Below, piece by piece: positions 1 through 8,746 of a DNA stretch of 64,000 nt (positions are counted from its first letter, which is position 1; each line of letters begins with the position of its first letter). The notes beneath the pieces were generated by a model. The model made no database searches. It saw nothing but the letters and a program-made list of their open reading frames with translations, and was not told the DNA's origin. Position numbers and translations under genes: made by a program. This DNA is from Tistrella mobilis (lineage in GTDB: Bacteria > Pseudomonadota > Alphaproteobacteria > Tistrellales > Tistrellaceae): NCBI RefSeq assembly GCF_039634785.1, contig NZ_JBBIAB010000004.1, forward strand, positions 186,001-250,000, given 5' to 3'.

Positions 1-15
1 CCCGGCGGCGGCCGG

Positions 16-357
16 TCAGACCAGCAGCGCCGGCAGCCACATCGTCAGGGCCAGAGCTGCGGTAAGCGCCGGCAGCCGGCGCGGCGCATAGGCAAGCCCC
101 AGTACCAGCCCGCCACCGGCCAGGCCCAGCACGCCCCAAAGTGCCGCCAGCCCGATCGACCAGCCCCAGCCCGCCACCGAGGCGGCGCCGGCAAGGCCCA
201 GCAGCGCCCAGCCGGCCAGCGTCGCCAGCCGGCGGCGCCGCATCGAGGGCCTGCCGCCCAGCACCTGGTCGTGATGGCGGTCCATGGCGAGCGCCAGCCC
301 CAGGAAGCCCGCCCAGGCCAGCACGCAGGCGGGCCAGGTGAACGCAGCCGCCGTCAT
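16..357 (-). CDS. DUF3325-family small membrane protein
   Basis: This is a 113-residue protein that is almost entirely hydrophobic, with about four predicted membrane segments (around residues 6-24, 43-62, 66-85 and 95-112). It ends the iron-uptake operon. Its ATG overlaps the stop of the upstream PepSY protein in an ATGA arrangement, so I chose this start although the open frame runs further upstream as a shadow of the PepSY gene. Proteins of this size and position behind a TonB receptor and a PepSY reductase-like protein are usually DUF3325. Their exact role is unknown, but context suggests an inner-membrane part in handling imported ferric siderophore. Confidence 0.75.
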   Translation of the reverse strand: MTAAAFTWPACVLAWAGFLGLALAMDRHHDQVLGGRPSMRRRRLATLAGWALLGLAGAASVAGWGWSIGLAALWGVLGLAGGGLVLGLAYAPRRLPALTAALALTMWLPALLV

Positions 358-1916
358 GCCCGCTCTCCCGTCGCCAGGGCCGCGCGGCGGCGTGGGCCGG
401 GTTTGCTGGCGGGCCTGCCGGCGGGTGCCGGCCGCGACAGCCGACGCGCGGCCTGGGCAAGCCCCGCCGCGGTCGCCAGTGCCACCAGCGCGAAGCCGAT
501 CACCCGCGCATCCCCGGCCAGAAGACCGGCCAGCCCGGTCAGCGGCAGAACCGCCAGCAGCAGGGCCGCCACGCCCAGCTGTTCCACCCAGCCGCGGCGG
601 ACGGGGCGCGCCAGAGCGTGAAGCGCGGTCGCCGCCCAGACCAGGAAGAAGATCCGGATTTCCCAATCCGCCCGCCCGGCCAGACCTGCCGGCAACAGCC
701 GGTTGGCCCAGAAATAGCCGGCGGTGGCCAGGCAAAGCCCGGCGATACCCGCCACATTCAGCCGCTCGACGATCCGAAAGCCGATCGAGGGGCCGCCATT
801 GCGGGCATGCTGTGCGGCGCGCTTCACCACCCAGAGCACCAGTCCCGAGGCGACCATGATCGTGCCGGCAACCCCCGCCACGAAGAACAGCCAGCGCAAC
901 CAGGGCTCGGCAAAGCGGGCGCGGTGCAGCACGTTGATCACGGTGTTGATCTCGGCCACCGTGCTCATCCCCGCCGCCCCGTCCACCGCCCGGATCACCC
1001 GGCCGTCGGCGGCATCCAGGATCAGCCGGTCGCCGGTACGGCCTGCCGTCGGCAGGCTGGCGGCGTGCAGCGGCCGCAACTCGATCTCTGCCCCCGGCCG
1101 GCCGGGCCGGGTGACGGCGACACTGCCGACCGGCCCGCCCCAGCGGGCCTCGGCAGCAGCGATCAACGGCGCCAGCGGCACAACCGGCAGGGCGGGCGAC
1201 GCCGGGGCCACAGCCTGCGGCCGCGCCCCGCCCCGCTCGCCGCCACCGCGCGGCCCGTCGAACAGAAAGGGCATCAGCGTGCCGGCCAGCAGCACCAGGC
1301 CGCTATAGGTGATCATCACATGAAAGGGCAGCGCCAGAACCGCCGTGGCGTTATGGGCATCCAGCCACGACCGCTGCCCGGCCTTGTCGGGGCGGAAGGT
1401 GAAGATGTCCTTGAAGATCCGGCGATGGGTGATGATGCCGCTGATGATCGCCACGAACATGAACATGGTGGCGACGCCCACGATCCAGCGCGCGGTATCG
1501 CGCGGCATGCCGTACAGCTCGAAATGGAAGCGGTAGAGGAAATTCCCGCCCGCCGTCTCCCGCGGGTGCAGCTCGGCGCCGGTGGCGGGGTCGAGTTCGG
1601 CACGGCGGAAGCCGGCCCGCCCCTCGGGCGCGCCCTCGGGCCGCCAGGCGACCCCCAGCACGGGGGAGCGTTCATCGGGCAATGACAGCATCCAGGTCTC
1701 GGCGCCCTGCGCGTTGGCGCGCAGCCAGTCGAGCCCCCGGTCGGCCGCCCCGGCCTCGGCCCGAAGCCCGTGCAGCTCGGGCTGCATCCAGTGGGTGACC
1801 TCGTCGCGGAAGAAGGAGATGGTGCCGGTCAGGAAGATGGCGAAAAGCAGCCAGCCCGTCAGCAGCCCGGCCCATTCATGCAGCCACGCCATGGACTGTC
1901 GGAACCCGGCCCTCAT
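354..1916 (-). CDS. PepSY-associated TM helix protein (iron-uptake operon)
   Basis: This is a 520-residue inner-membrane protein with an N-terminal membrane helix (about 10-32), a periplasmic PepSY-like region containing 'YRFHFELYGMP', further helices near 145-165, 200-220 and 340-365, and several hydrophobic helices at the C-terminus. The family (PepSY_TM, in the same broad group as FsrB- and PiuB-like proteins) is associated with reduction or release of iron from siderophores at the inner membrane. It is overlapped at both ends by ATGA junctions with DUF3649 and DUF3325, so the three genes are translationally coupled. Family assignment is firm; the chemistry is inferred. Confidence 0.85.
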   Translation of the reverse strand: MRAGFRQSMAWLHEWAGLLTGWLLFAIFLTGTISFFRDEVTHWMQPELHGLRAEAGAADRGLDWLRANAQGAETWMLSLPDERSPVLGVAWRPEGAPEGRAGFRRAELDPATGAELHPRETAGGNFLYRFHFELYGMPRDTARWIVGVATMFMFVAIISGIITHRRIFKDIFTFRPDKAGQRSWLDAHNATAVLALPFHVMITYSGLVLLAGTLMPFLFDGPRGGGERGGARPQAVAPASPALPVVPLAPLIAAAEARWGGPVGSVAVTRPGRPGAEIELRPLHAASLPTAGRTGDRLILDAADGRVIRAVDGAAGMSTVAEINTVINVLHRARFAEPWLRWLFFVAGVAGTIMVASGLVLWVVKRAAQHARNGGPSIGFRIVERLNVAGIAGLCLATAGYFWANRLLPAGLAGRADWEIRIFFLVWAATALHALARPVRRGWVEQLGVAALLLAVLPLTGLAGLLAGDARVIGFALVALATAAGLAQAARRLSRPAPAGRPASKPGPRRRAALATGERA

Positions 1917-2212
1917 GGCAGCCTCCAGGCCAGAAGCAATGCCACGGCAAACGGGCAGAGCCAGACCCAGGCCCGGGCGGCACTCGCCGCCGCGAACACC
2001 CAGATCACCACACCGCCATGGACCAGAAAGCCCAGCATCATCCCCGCCTGGGCGGCATCGCGCGCGGGGCCCGGCAGATGGCGCGCGGCCACCAACGCCG
2101 TCATCGCCCCCAGCGCATAGCCCAGCGGCCCCGCCGCCAGAACCCGCAGGATCACGCCCAGCGCATGGGGCAGGCGTTCCCCTGCCCGTGCCTCGACCTG
2201 CGCCGTCACCAC
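1913..2212 (-). CDS. DUF3649-family membrane protein
   Basis: This is a roughly 99-residue protein with three hydrophobic segments (about 18-42, 55-77 and 80-97), matching DUF3649, which commonly sits between a TonB siderophore receptor and a PepSY protein. I placed the start at a GTG preceded by a GGGGAGG-type ribosome-binding site. A longer frame begins at a TTG at 2320, but its first 36 residues are polar, arginine-rich and lack a ribosome-binding site. The stop overlaps the next ATG (ATGA). Function is unknown beyond co-occurrence with iron uptake. Confidence 0.65.
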   Translation of the reverse strand: MVTAQVEARAGERLPHALGVILRVLAAGPLGYALGAMTALVAARHLPGPARDAAQAGMMLGFLVHGGVVIWVFAAASAARAWVWLCPFAVALLLAWRLP

Positions 2213-2403
2213 ATCGCCTCCCCGCCCCGGCGGCGGCCGCCCCGCCGCCCGTGCCGATCCGTCATGCCCGTCTCCATTCGTCTGTGTTTTTGCCGGCCGG
2301 CGACGGATGCCCGTCCGCAATTGCGTCGCAGACGCATCACCAGCAGGGTTTGAACGCAGCCAGCCGGAAAACCCGACACCGGCGGCGGTATTTTTTCCCG
2401 GAC

Positions 2404-4728
2404 TCAGAAGCTCGCCCGCAGCCCCAGCCAGAAACGGCGGCCGTCCTCGACATACCAGTACTTGCCCTCCTCGGGCTCATGCACCTGGTCGGTGACGTTG
2501 TAGACCGCGGCGTTCATCGACAGGTTGGGATGGATCTTCCAGGTGCCGCCCAGATCGAAAGTGGTGGTCGATCCGATGCCGTCGCTGGCGGTGTTGCCCT
2601 GGCCGAAGGAAATCCGGCTCTCGCGGCTGCGATAGGATCCCGTCACGAAGGTCGAGACATCCTCGGTCACCAGCCAGTCCAGCGTCAGGCTCAGCGTGTG
2701 GTCGGGCACGCCGACCAGTTTCTCGCCGTCCAGGCTTTCAAGGCTGTAGTTGTAAAAGGTGGCACCCTTGGTGTTCATCTCGGAATCGATGAAGGTATAG
2801 TTGCCGCGCAGGCCCAGCCTCTCGGTGATCTGCCAGCGGCCGGCCAGTTCCAGGCCGCGCATGGTCGCCTCGCCGATGTTGAAATAGCCGCTATAGGGCG
2901 TGCCGGATCCGTCGGGGCTGTAGATGATCTCACCATCCTGGTCACGCAGAATGGCCGAGCCGGTATTGGCGATCTTGTTCTTGTAGTCGGTATTGAACAG
3001 CGTCGCATTCACCGAGAATCCGGCGCCTTCGTAATAGAGGCCGATTTCGGTATTCACGCTCTCTTCGGGCTGAAGATCGGGGTTGCCCCAGGTGACGGCG
3101 CCGCCGCGCTGGGGGTTGCCGATATCGGGGTTGATCTGAACCAGAGTGGGCGATTTGAAACCCTTGGCGATGCCGCCCTTCAGCGTCCAGTCGGGCGCCA
3201 TCCGCCACACCGCATAGGCACGCGGGGTCCAGTGGTCGCCGAAATACTCGTTGTCGTCGACACGAAGACCGCCGGTCAGGCTCAGGCTGTCGGTCACCCG
3301 CCACTCATTCTCGACGAAGGCCGAACGCTCCCAGACGGAGGTGGTGGTGCGGTCACCATCGGTGCGTCCGCGATAGCCGCCGGAGGAAAGTTCGGACTCC
3401 TTCCATTGCAGGCCGATGGTCGGCACATGCTCCTCGAATTCCGTCACCACCAGCTTCGCATCGGCCACGATATTGGTCGCTTCGGGCCGCCAGGTCTCGG
3501 TCGGCCCCTCGCGACGGGCGACCTCGCGATACACCGCCACATCGCTGCGCCCGAACGACCAGTTGCCGCCATGAGAGATCGACATATGGTCGCGGGTGTA
3601 TTCGGTCTCGCGGTCCTGACCGCTTTTGTCCAGGCGGTTGCGGAATTCCTGGGTGGTGCGGCCGCCTTCCAGCTGGATTTCATGGATGTCGTCGGGGGTC
3701 AGGGTCAGCCGGGCCGTGCCGTTGCGGCGCAGCGACCGGCCATGGCCGCTGGCGATGTCGTCCTCGTCGCGCCGCTTCTCATAGCCCCAGACCTGCAGCC
3801 CCAGCCGGTCTTCGACCAGCGGTCCCGACAGGTAGACGTCTCCCTGCCATTCATCGCCGTATCTGCCGTGGCCCTGGGCGGTATAGTCGGCACCAATGGC
3901 CCCCGACCAGTCGCGGCCGACCTTGCGGGTGATGACGTTGATCACGCCGCCCATCGCTTCCGAGCCGTAAAGCGTCGACATCGGCCCGCGCACCACCTCG
4001 ATGCGCTCGATCGCCTCCAGCGGCGGGATCCAGTTCTGCGCCAGCCCTTCGGCATTGGCGCCCTTGGGGTTGGCGGCGCTGGTCTCCTGGCGCTTGCCGT
4101 CGACCAGGATCAGCACATGGCCGGCCTCCATGCCGCGGATCGAGATCGAACCCTTGTCGCCGCCCACAACATTCACGCCTTCGACATGGCGCACGGCATC
4201 CGACAGCGATCGGAAGGGCCGCTTCTCCAGCTCCTCGCGCGGGATCACGGTAACGCTCGCCGGTGCATCGACCAGCTTCTGTTCATAGCCGGCTGCCGTT
4301 GTGGTCACCAGCATGTCGGGCAGCACGACGGACCCCGCCTGTGTGCGCACCGGATCGATGGTGACGGTGCGCCCGTCGACGAAACGATGGCCGTAGCCCG
4401 TGCCCGCCAGCAACCGGCGCAGCGCCTCGTCCACCTGATGCGGCCCGCGAAGCCCGTCCGACGGAATACTCGCCGCCTCGGGTGCCGAGAACAGCAGCAC
4501 CAGCCCGGCCTGATCGGCCAGCGCCGTCAGCGCGCCATCCAGCATCTGCGGCGGAATGTCGAAGGTGACCAGCCCGGCCTCTGCGGTTGCCGCCGCCTGC
4601 GCTCTGGCCGGCGTTGCCAGCCCTGCCGGCGCCAGCGCAATCACCACCGCACCGGCCGCCGCCAGCCCGATCCCCGCCTTGCGCCCGCCGGGCCGGGCAC
4701 CCGGCCCCGCCATACCCCGTTCAGTCAT
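2404..4728 (-). CDS. TonB-dependent siderophore receptor with N-terminal STN signalling domain
   Basis: This is a 774-residue outer-membrane receptor. It has a signal peptide (to about residue 44, ending in an ARA-type site), an STN domain (about 52-110, 'FDIPPQMLDGALTALADQAG'), a plug domain (about 130-260 with 'LILVDGKRQ' and 'RIEVVRGPMSTLYGSEAMGG') and a 22-strand-type barrel ending in the aromatic C-terminus LRASF. It most resembles FepA/CirA-like catecholate receptors. The STN domain signals ligand occupancy to the FecR/ECF pair just upstream, so this is a cell-surface signalling receptor. It leads the DUF3649-PepSY-DUF3325 trio. The exact siderophore is unknown. Confidence 0.93.
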   Translation of the reverse strand: MTERGMAGPGARPGGRKAGIGLAAAGAVVIALAPAGLATPARAQAAATAEAGLVTFDIPPQMLDGALTALADQAGLVLLFSAPEAASIPSDGLRGPHQVDEALRRLLAGTGYGHRFVDGRTVTIDPVRTQAGSVVLPDMLVTTTAAGYEQKLVDAPASVTVIPREELEKRPFRSLSDAVRHVEGVNVVGGDKGSISIRGMEAGHVLILVDGKRQETSAANPKGANAEGLAQNWIPPLEAIERIEVVRGPMSTLYGSEAMGGVINVITRKVGRDWSGAIGADYTAQGHGRYGDEWQGDVYLSGPLVEDRLGLQVWGYEKRRDEDDIASGHGRSLRRNGTARLTLTPDDIHEIQLEGGRTTQEFRNRLDKSGQDRETEYTRDHMSISHGGNWSFGRSDVAVYREVARREGPTETWRPEATNIVADAKLVVTEFEEHVPTIGLQWKESELSSGGYRGRTDGDRTTTSVWERSAFVENEWRVTDSLSLTGGLRVDDNEYFGDHWTPRAYAVWRMAPDWTLKGGIAKGFKSPTLVQINPDIGNPQRGGAVTWGNPDLQPEESVNTEIGLYYEGAGFSVNATLFNTDYKNKIANTGSAILRDQDGEIIYSPDGSGTPYSGYFNIGEATMRGLELAGRWQITERLGLRGNYTFIDSEMNTKGATFYNYSLESLDGEKLVGVPDHTLSLTLDWLVTEDVSTFVTGSYRSRESRISFGQGNTASDGIGSTTTFDLGGTWKIHPNLSMNAAVYNVTDQVHEPEEGKYWYVEDGRRFWLGLRASF

Positions 4729-4783
4729 ACCGATACTCCGTGCAGATGCCGTCCTGTCGGCTGCCGCCGATCCACAAAGCGAT

Positions 4784-4798
4784 TGCGGATCATTCGCA
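4784..4798 (-). promoter_or_regulatory. 7-1-7 inverted repeat upstream of the TonB receptor
   Basis: On the minus strand the sequence TGCGAATGATCCGCA is an inverted repeat with a single mismatch between arms. It lies about 55 bases upstream of the receptor start, in the 164-base gap behind fecR. The 7-1-7 geometry is that of Fur-type sites, but the bases differ from the classical Fur consensus. It could also belong to the ECF-dependent promoter. No terminator was seen in the gap. Confidence 0.35.
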
Positions 4799-4892
4799 GC
4801 TTCTATGACCAGGACGACCGGGCGGACGGGAACCGACAGTGGGGGCCGTGATTTTTTTCGGGGCGGGGCGTTCAGGGCGTGGCGGGCACGGC

Positions 4893-5915
4893 TCAGGCCG
4901 CCGCAGTCACCACAGCCACACCCCCCACCCGCCGCACGCGCACCGGCAGCACGGTTGCGATCGCCCGCAGCGTCCCTTCCGGATCGTCCAGGTCGAAGAC
5001 GCCGGTGACGGGAAGGGTGCGGGCGGTGTCGCCCAGGACCAGCAGGCGCAGCGCACCGTCGCGGTCCAGGCGGGCGGCCACCTCGGACAGGGGCTGGCCG
5101 GTCACGATCAGCCGGCCGCGGGCCCAGGCGGTGAGGCTTGCGGCGTCGACCGGCTCTGCGGTCATGTCGGGGCCGGTGGTGGCGGCCTGGCCCGCGGTGA
5201 GGGTCATCGGCGCGCGGCCGTCGGCGGGGGCCACCTCGACGCGCCCCTCGACCACCACCACCCGGGCCGCCCTGCCCGCACAGGCAACCGAGAACAGCGT
5301 GCCCATGGCCTCTGCACGGCCGGTGCCGGCCGTCACGATGAAGGGGCGTGTGGTGTCGGCGGCCACCTGGAACAGCGCCTCGCCGGCCAGCAGCTCGATG
5401 CGTCGTCCGGCCGCCGAAACATCGACGCGGATCGCCGAGCGGCCGGCGAGTGTCACGCGGCTGCCGTCGGCGAGGGTGATCGCCCGGCGCTCGCCGCGGG
5501 ATGTCGTCTCGCCGCCATCGAGCGCGGCGATCAGCCGGCCGCCGGCCCCGGGCCCGGCGGCGACCAGGGCGCCTGCGCCTGCGGCTGCAACCACGCCGGC
5601 CGCAGCGGCGCCGGTCAGCAGGCGGCGGCGCGACAGGGCCGGGGGGTGCCGCAGGGTCGGGGCCGGGGGCGGGCGGAGCGGCACGACCCGCTCGGCCCCG
5701 AAGGTCTGTGCGGTCGGCGTCTGCCCGATCTCGTCGAGCAGGGCTTCGGCCTCGACCGCCGCCGCCTCATGCGCGGGTGAGGCCGCGCGCCAGAGAGCGA
5801 AGCCCTCCGGATCGGCCGCCCCCAGGCGCACACGCACCAGCCAGTCGATGGCGATATCCGAGACATCGCCACCCTCGGGCGGGGATGGGGGAGAGGATGG
5901 CGAGGACGCGACCAT
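4893..5915 (-). CDS. FecR-family anti-sigma factor / signal transducer
   Basis: This is a 340-residue protein with a DUF4880-type cytoplasmic N-terminus (about 15-60, 'DIAIDWLVRVRLG'), a single membrane helix preceded by twin arginines (about 105-130), a periplasmic FecR domain (about 145-245, 'ITLADGSRVTLAGRSAIRV') and a C-terminal STN-interacting tail. It relays receptor occupancy to the ECF sigma factor encoded immediately upstream. The ATG at 5915 overlaps the sigma-factor stop (TGATG), which fixes the start. A longer frame to 5990 is a shadow of the sigma gene. Confidence 0.88.
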   Translation of the reverse strand: MVASSPSSPPSPPEGGDVSDIAIDWLVRVRLGAADPEGFALWRAASPAHEAAAVEAEALLDEIGQTPTAQTFGAERVVPLRPPPAPTLRHPPALSRRRLLTGAAAAGVVAAAGAGALVAAGPGAGGRLIAALDGGETTSRGERRAITLADGSRVTLAGRSAIRVDVSAAGRRIELLAGEALFQVAADTTRPFIVTAGTGRAEAMGTLFSVACAGRAARVVVVEGRVEVAPADGRAPMTLTAGQAATTGPDMTAEPVDAASLTAWARGRLIVTGQPLSEVAARLDRDGALRLLVLGDTARTLPVTGVFDLDDPEGTLRAIATVLPVRVRRVGGVAVVTAAA

Positions 5916-6484
5916 CAGGCGCCGCCCTGCCGGCCATGCCCGACGAGCGGCAGAGCCCCCTCGTCGATCCGGCGCTGCCAGTCGCGGCAATGTTTCAGGG
6001 CCTGGGCCACGTATTTGATCACCATGCTTTCCGACACCCCCAGCCGCCGCGCGATCTCGGCCTGGGTCAGCCCCTCGACACGATGCAGCAGCAGCGCCCG
6101 GCGCGGGTTATCAGGCAGCGCCTGCAAAGCGGCGTCAAGCACCCGCAGCCGTTCGCGCGCCGCAACCGCGCGGTCCGGCAGGGGCCGCTCGCAGGGCACC
6201 GCCATGCCTTCGATCTCGTCGCTCTGCTCGCGCCGCAAGCGAAGGTCACGGCGCTGACCGTCGATCGCCAGGTTGATGGCGATCCGGCGCATCCAGGCCG
6301 GCGGATCCTCAACCACCCGCCCCTCTTCCTCGGCGGCGCGGACCCGGAAGTACAGATCCTGAATCAGATCGGCCGCACGTTCGGGGTCGCCGCAGCGCCG
6401 TTGCAGAAAGCGCAGCAGATCGCCGTAGTGCATCTGGAAGCTCTCGACCAGCCCGGGCAGGTCTGCGGATTTCGTCGGGGCCAT
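5915..6484 (-). CDS. ECF sigma factor, FecI type
   Basis: This is a 189-residue sigma-70 family protein of ECF size. Region 2 spans about residues 12-78 ('GDPERAADLIQDLYFRV', 'WMRRIAINLAIDGQRR') and region 4 spans about 118-172 ('LPDNPRRALLLHRVEGLTQ', 'EIARRLGVSESMV'). It is the first gene of the sigma/FecR/receptor set and should direct transcription of the receptor operon when released by FecR. A Fur-box-like site lies about 55 bases upstream of its ATG, consistent with expression under iron limitation. Confidence 0.92.
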   Translation of the reverse strand: MAPTKSADLPGLVESFQMHYGDLLRFLQRRCGDPERAADLIQDLYFRVRAAEEEGRVVEDPPAWMRRIAINLAIDGQRRDLRLRREQSDEIEGMAVPCERPLPDRAVAARERLRVLDAALQALPDNPRRALLLHRVEGLTQAEIARRLGVSESMVIKYVAQALKHCRDWQRRIDEGALPLVGHGRQGGA

Positions 6485-6536
6485 GGCCGGCAGCCGTCTG
6501 CGGAGAAGCGAAAAGGGACGGCAGGCTATCGATTCT

Positions 6537-6555
6537 GCAACTCATTATCAATATC
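6537..6555 (-). promoter_or_regulatory. Fur-box-like site upstream of the ECF sigma gene
   Basis: The minus-strand 19-mer GATATTGATAATGAGTTGC matches the classical Fur consensus at 14 of 19 positions by direct comparison. It lies in an AT-rich island upstream of the ECF sigma start, where a promoter would be expected. Fur or another iron regulator is the natural candidate given the downstream iron genes. In some alphaproteobacteria Irr or RirA replaces Fur, so the actual regulator is uncertain. Confidence 0.6.
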
Positions 6556-6560
6556 ACTGA

Positions 6561-6842
6561 AGCGCCGGAACCAAGACGGCCGCTGCCGGCCTGCCGGTGC
6601 TGGCCACGGCCGCCTATGGCATTCGCGTCATCGGGGATTTCGAAGGCAGCGCCCGCCGTTCGAAACGCATGGCCGCCGACATCGCCGCCCTGATCGCCGC
6701 CATGGAGGCCGACGATGCGGCCGGCACCGACGGCCTTGCCGCCGCACAGGAACGGGCGCGGCAGGCCGCCGACATCATGCTGGGCGATGTGGCAAGCTGG
6801 CGTGTCGCCGCCGAAGGCCGGACCCTCGCCATTCCGGGATGA
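6561..6842 (+). pseudogene. Remnant of a gene (C-terminal piece only)
   Basis: An open frame begins right after an in-frame TGA and ends at 6842. Its only plausible start is a GTG at 6597 without a clear ribosome-binding site. The translated end reads like the C-terminus of a larger protein: the tail of a hydrophobic segment, then 'YGIRVIGDFEGSARRSKRM', a helical stretch and a conserved-looking ending 'MLGDVASWRVAAEGRTLAIP'. The pattern weakly recalls C-termini of SLATT/DUF4231-like two-helix membrane proteins, from memory and with low confidence. The missing 5' part would overlap the iron-regulated promoter, so I read it as a deletion remnant. Confidence 0.4.
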
Positions 6843-6854
6843 CGAGATCCGGGT

Positions 6855-7484
6855 TCAGCCGCCAGCCAGCGCCCCAAGGCACATCCGCTCCAGCCGCCCG
6901 GCCCAGTCCCCCACCTCCGTCCCGGTCGGCTCCACCAGCAGCACATAGCGGCGGGTGCCGAGCACGGTGAGGAAGGCGGCGCGGATGGCCGCGGCGTCGA
7001 TGCCCGGCGGCCGGTCGGGGGTCACCTCCAGGATCCGCAGCCAGGCGGCGGACAATTCCTCATAGGCGCGGCGATGATGTTTCTCTTCGGCGATCGCGTG
7101 CTCGACCATCAGCATGTCGTGGTCGAAACAGGGCGCGGCACCATCCTGGCCGCAGGTCATCCGCACCAGCCGCACGATCCGCGGCGCCCAGGGCAGATCG
7201 GGTTCCGCGGCGGCATCGGCCTCCAGCCGCCGGATCAGATCGTCGATGCAGTGGCGGACATAGCCCGAAAGCAGCGCCGCCCGGTTCGGGAAATAGTCAT
7301 AGAGCGTGCCGACCGCAAAACCGGTCTCGGCGGCGACCGCCTTCATGGTCACCGCATCCGGCCCGTCGCGCAGCCAGATCCGAACCAGACCGTCATAGAT
7401 CGTCTGAACGGTGAAGCGCGCGCGGGCCTGAACCGGCCGTTTCAGCGGCCTTGCGACCGGCGGTGTCAGCGGCGTGGCAGGCAT
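6855..7484 (-). CDS. TetR-family transcriptional regulator
   Basis: This is a 209-residue protein with an N-terminal TetR helix-turn-helix (about residues 25-75, 'VTMKAVAAETGFAVGTLYDY' followed by FPNRAAL) and an alpha-helical ligand-binding remainder that I cannot assign to a ligand. It is divergent from the DUF2855 gene with only 67 bases between the starts, so it probably controls that gene and the SDR behind it. No clear palindrome stood out in the shared region. Confidence 0.85.
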   Translation of the reverse strand: MPATPLTPPVARPLKRPVQARARFTVQTIYDGLVRIWLRDGPDAVTMKAVAAETGFAVGTLYDYFPNRAALLSGYVRHCIDDLIRRLEADAAAEPDLPWAPRIVRLVRMTCGQDGAAPCFDHDMLMVEHAIAEEKHHRRAYEELSAAWLRILEVTPDRPPGIDAAAIRAAFLTVLGTRRYVLLVEPTGTEVGDWAGRLERMCLGALAGG

Positions 7485-7551
7485 GGCAAATCCGAACCCC
7501 CGGAGCCCGGCAAAGGGCTAGGCTGATGGCAGATAAAGGGAGGATACACCC

Positions 7552-8691
7552 ATGACAGACAGCCCTGCCATCACCCGCCTGCTGACACCGAAGGCCGATC
7601 TCGGCGCGGCCCTGGTCGAGACCATACCCGCCCCGGCCGCCGCGCCGGGCAGCATCCGGCTCCGGCTCGACCGCTTCGCGCTCACCACCAACAACATCAC
7701 CTATGCCGCCTTCGGCGAGGCGATGCGCTATTGGGATTTCTTTCCGACCGGCCGGCCCGATCACGGCCATATGCCGGTCTGGGGCTTTGCCGAGGTCGAG
7801 GCGTCCGATGTCGACGGCATCGCGCCGGGCGAGCGCTTCTACGGCTATTTCCCGATCGCGACCCGGATCGTCATGCAGCCCGGCCGGGTGACGGAGCGCG
7901 GCTTCTACGACCAGGCGGAGCATCGCCTGCCCCTGGTCTCGGCCTATAACCAGTATACCCGCTGCACCGCCGATCCGGTCTGGGCGCCGGCCCTGGAAAA
8001 CGCCCAGATGCTGATCCGGCCGCTGTTCATCACCTCTTTCGTGCTGGCGGATTATCTGGCCGACAATGGATGGTTCGGGGCGGCGCGGCTGGTGATCTCG
8101 TCCGCCTCGGCCAAGACGGCCTATGGGGCCGCCTTCTGCCTGGCGGGCCTTGCGGGTCGCCCCGAGCTGATCGGCCTCACCAGCCGGGCCAATCGCGGTT
8201 TCACCGAAGCGCTCGGCCTCTACGACCGGGTGGTGACCTATGACGAGCTGGGTGGCATCGCCGCCGACCGCCCGACCACCTATGTCGATTTCTCGGGCGA
8301 CGACGGGCTACGTGCGCGCATCCATGGCCATTTCGGCCCGGGCCTGGTCCATGACTGTCTGGTCGGATCGGCGGCCAACACTGCGCCGCTCGACCGGACG
8401 CTCGCGGCCGGTGCCGCCCTGCCCGGCCCGGCGCCGGTGATGTTCTTCGCGCCGGTGCAGATCCGCAAACGCAATGCCGACTGGGGCGGGGCCGAATTCA
8501 CCCGCCGCTTCAACCTGGACCAGACCCGGTTCATGACCGCCGCCACCACCGGCGCCGATCCCTGGATCCGGATCGAGGAAGCCCGCGGGCTGGGGGCCGC
8601 CGCCCGGATCATCCGCGCGCTCCATACCGGCACGGCGGATCCCCGGGCAGGCTATGTGGCGCTTCCAGCGGCCGGGCCGGAAACCGTATAG
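7552..8691 (+). CDS. DUF2855-family protein (MDR-like oxidoreductase fold)
   Basis: This is a 379-residue protein of the DUF2855 family. The order of motifs recalls a degenerate medium-chain dehydrogenase: an N-terminal GroES-like part ('LTTNNITYAAFGEAMRYWDF'), a central cofactor-like part ('RLVISSASAKTAYGAAFCL' near 175-195), and a C-terminal region with 'MFFAPVQIRKRNADWG'. Enzymatic activity has not been established for this family as far as I know. A GGGAGG ribosome-binding site precedes the ATG. It is followed after 55 bases by a co-directional SDR and is divergent from a TetR regulator, suggesting a small inducible redox unit. Confidence 0.8.
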   Translation: MTDSPAITRLLTPKADLGAALVETIPAPAAAPGSIRLRLDRFALTTNNITYAAFGEAMRYWDFFPTGRPDHGHMPVWGFAEVEASDVDGIAPGERFYGYFPIATRIVMQPGRVTERGFYDQAEHRLPLVSAYNQYTRCTADPVWAPALENAQMLIRPLFITSFVLADYLADNGWFGAARLVISSASAKTAYGAAFCLAGLAGRPELIGLTSRANRGFTEALGLYDRVVTYDELGGIAADRPTTYVDFSGDDGLRARIHGHFGPGLVHDCLVGSAANTAPLDRTLAAGAALPGPAPVMFFAPVQIRKRNADWGGAEFTRRFNLDQTRFMTAATTGADPWIRIEEARGLGAAARIIRALHTGTADPRAGYVALPAAGPETV

Positions 8692-8746
8692 TCTTCCCGC
8701 AACGTCTCACGAACCAAGAAACAGAAAAGCCGGAGGAACTCCCCCC

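Noticed and set aside
1582-4851. 1089-codon plus-strand open frame
   Set aside because: It is antisense to the TonB receptor, DUF3649 and PepSY genes. It is a long GC-rich shadow with low-complexity Arg/Pro/His runs and no domain.
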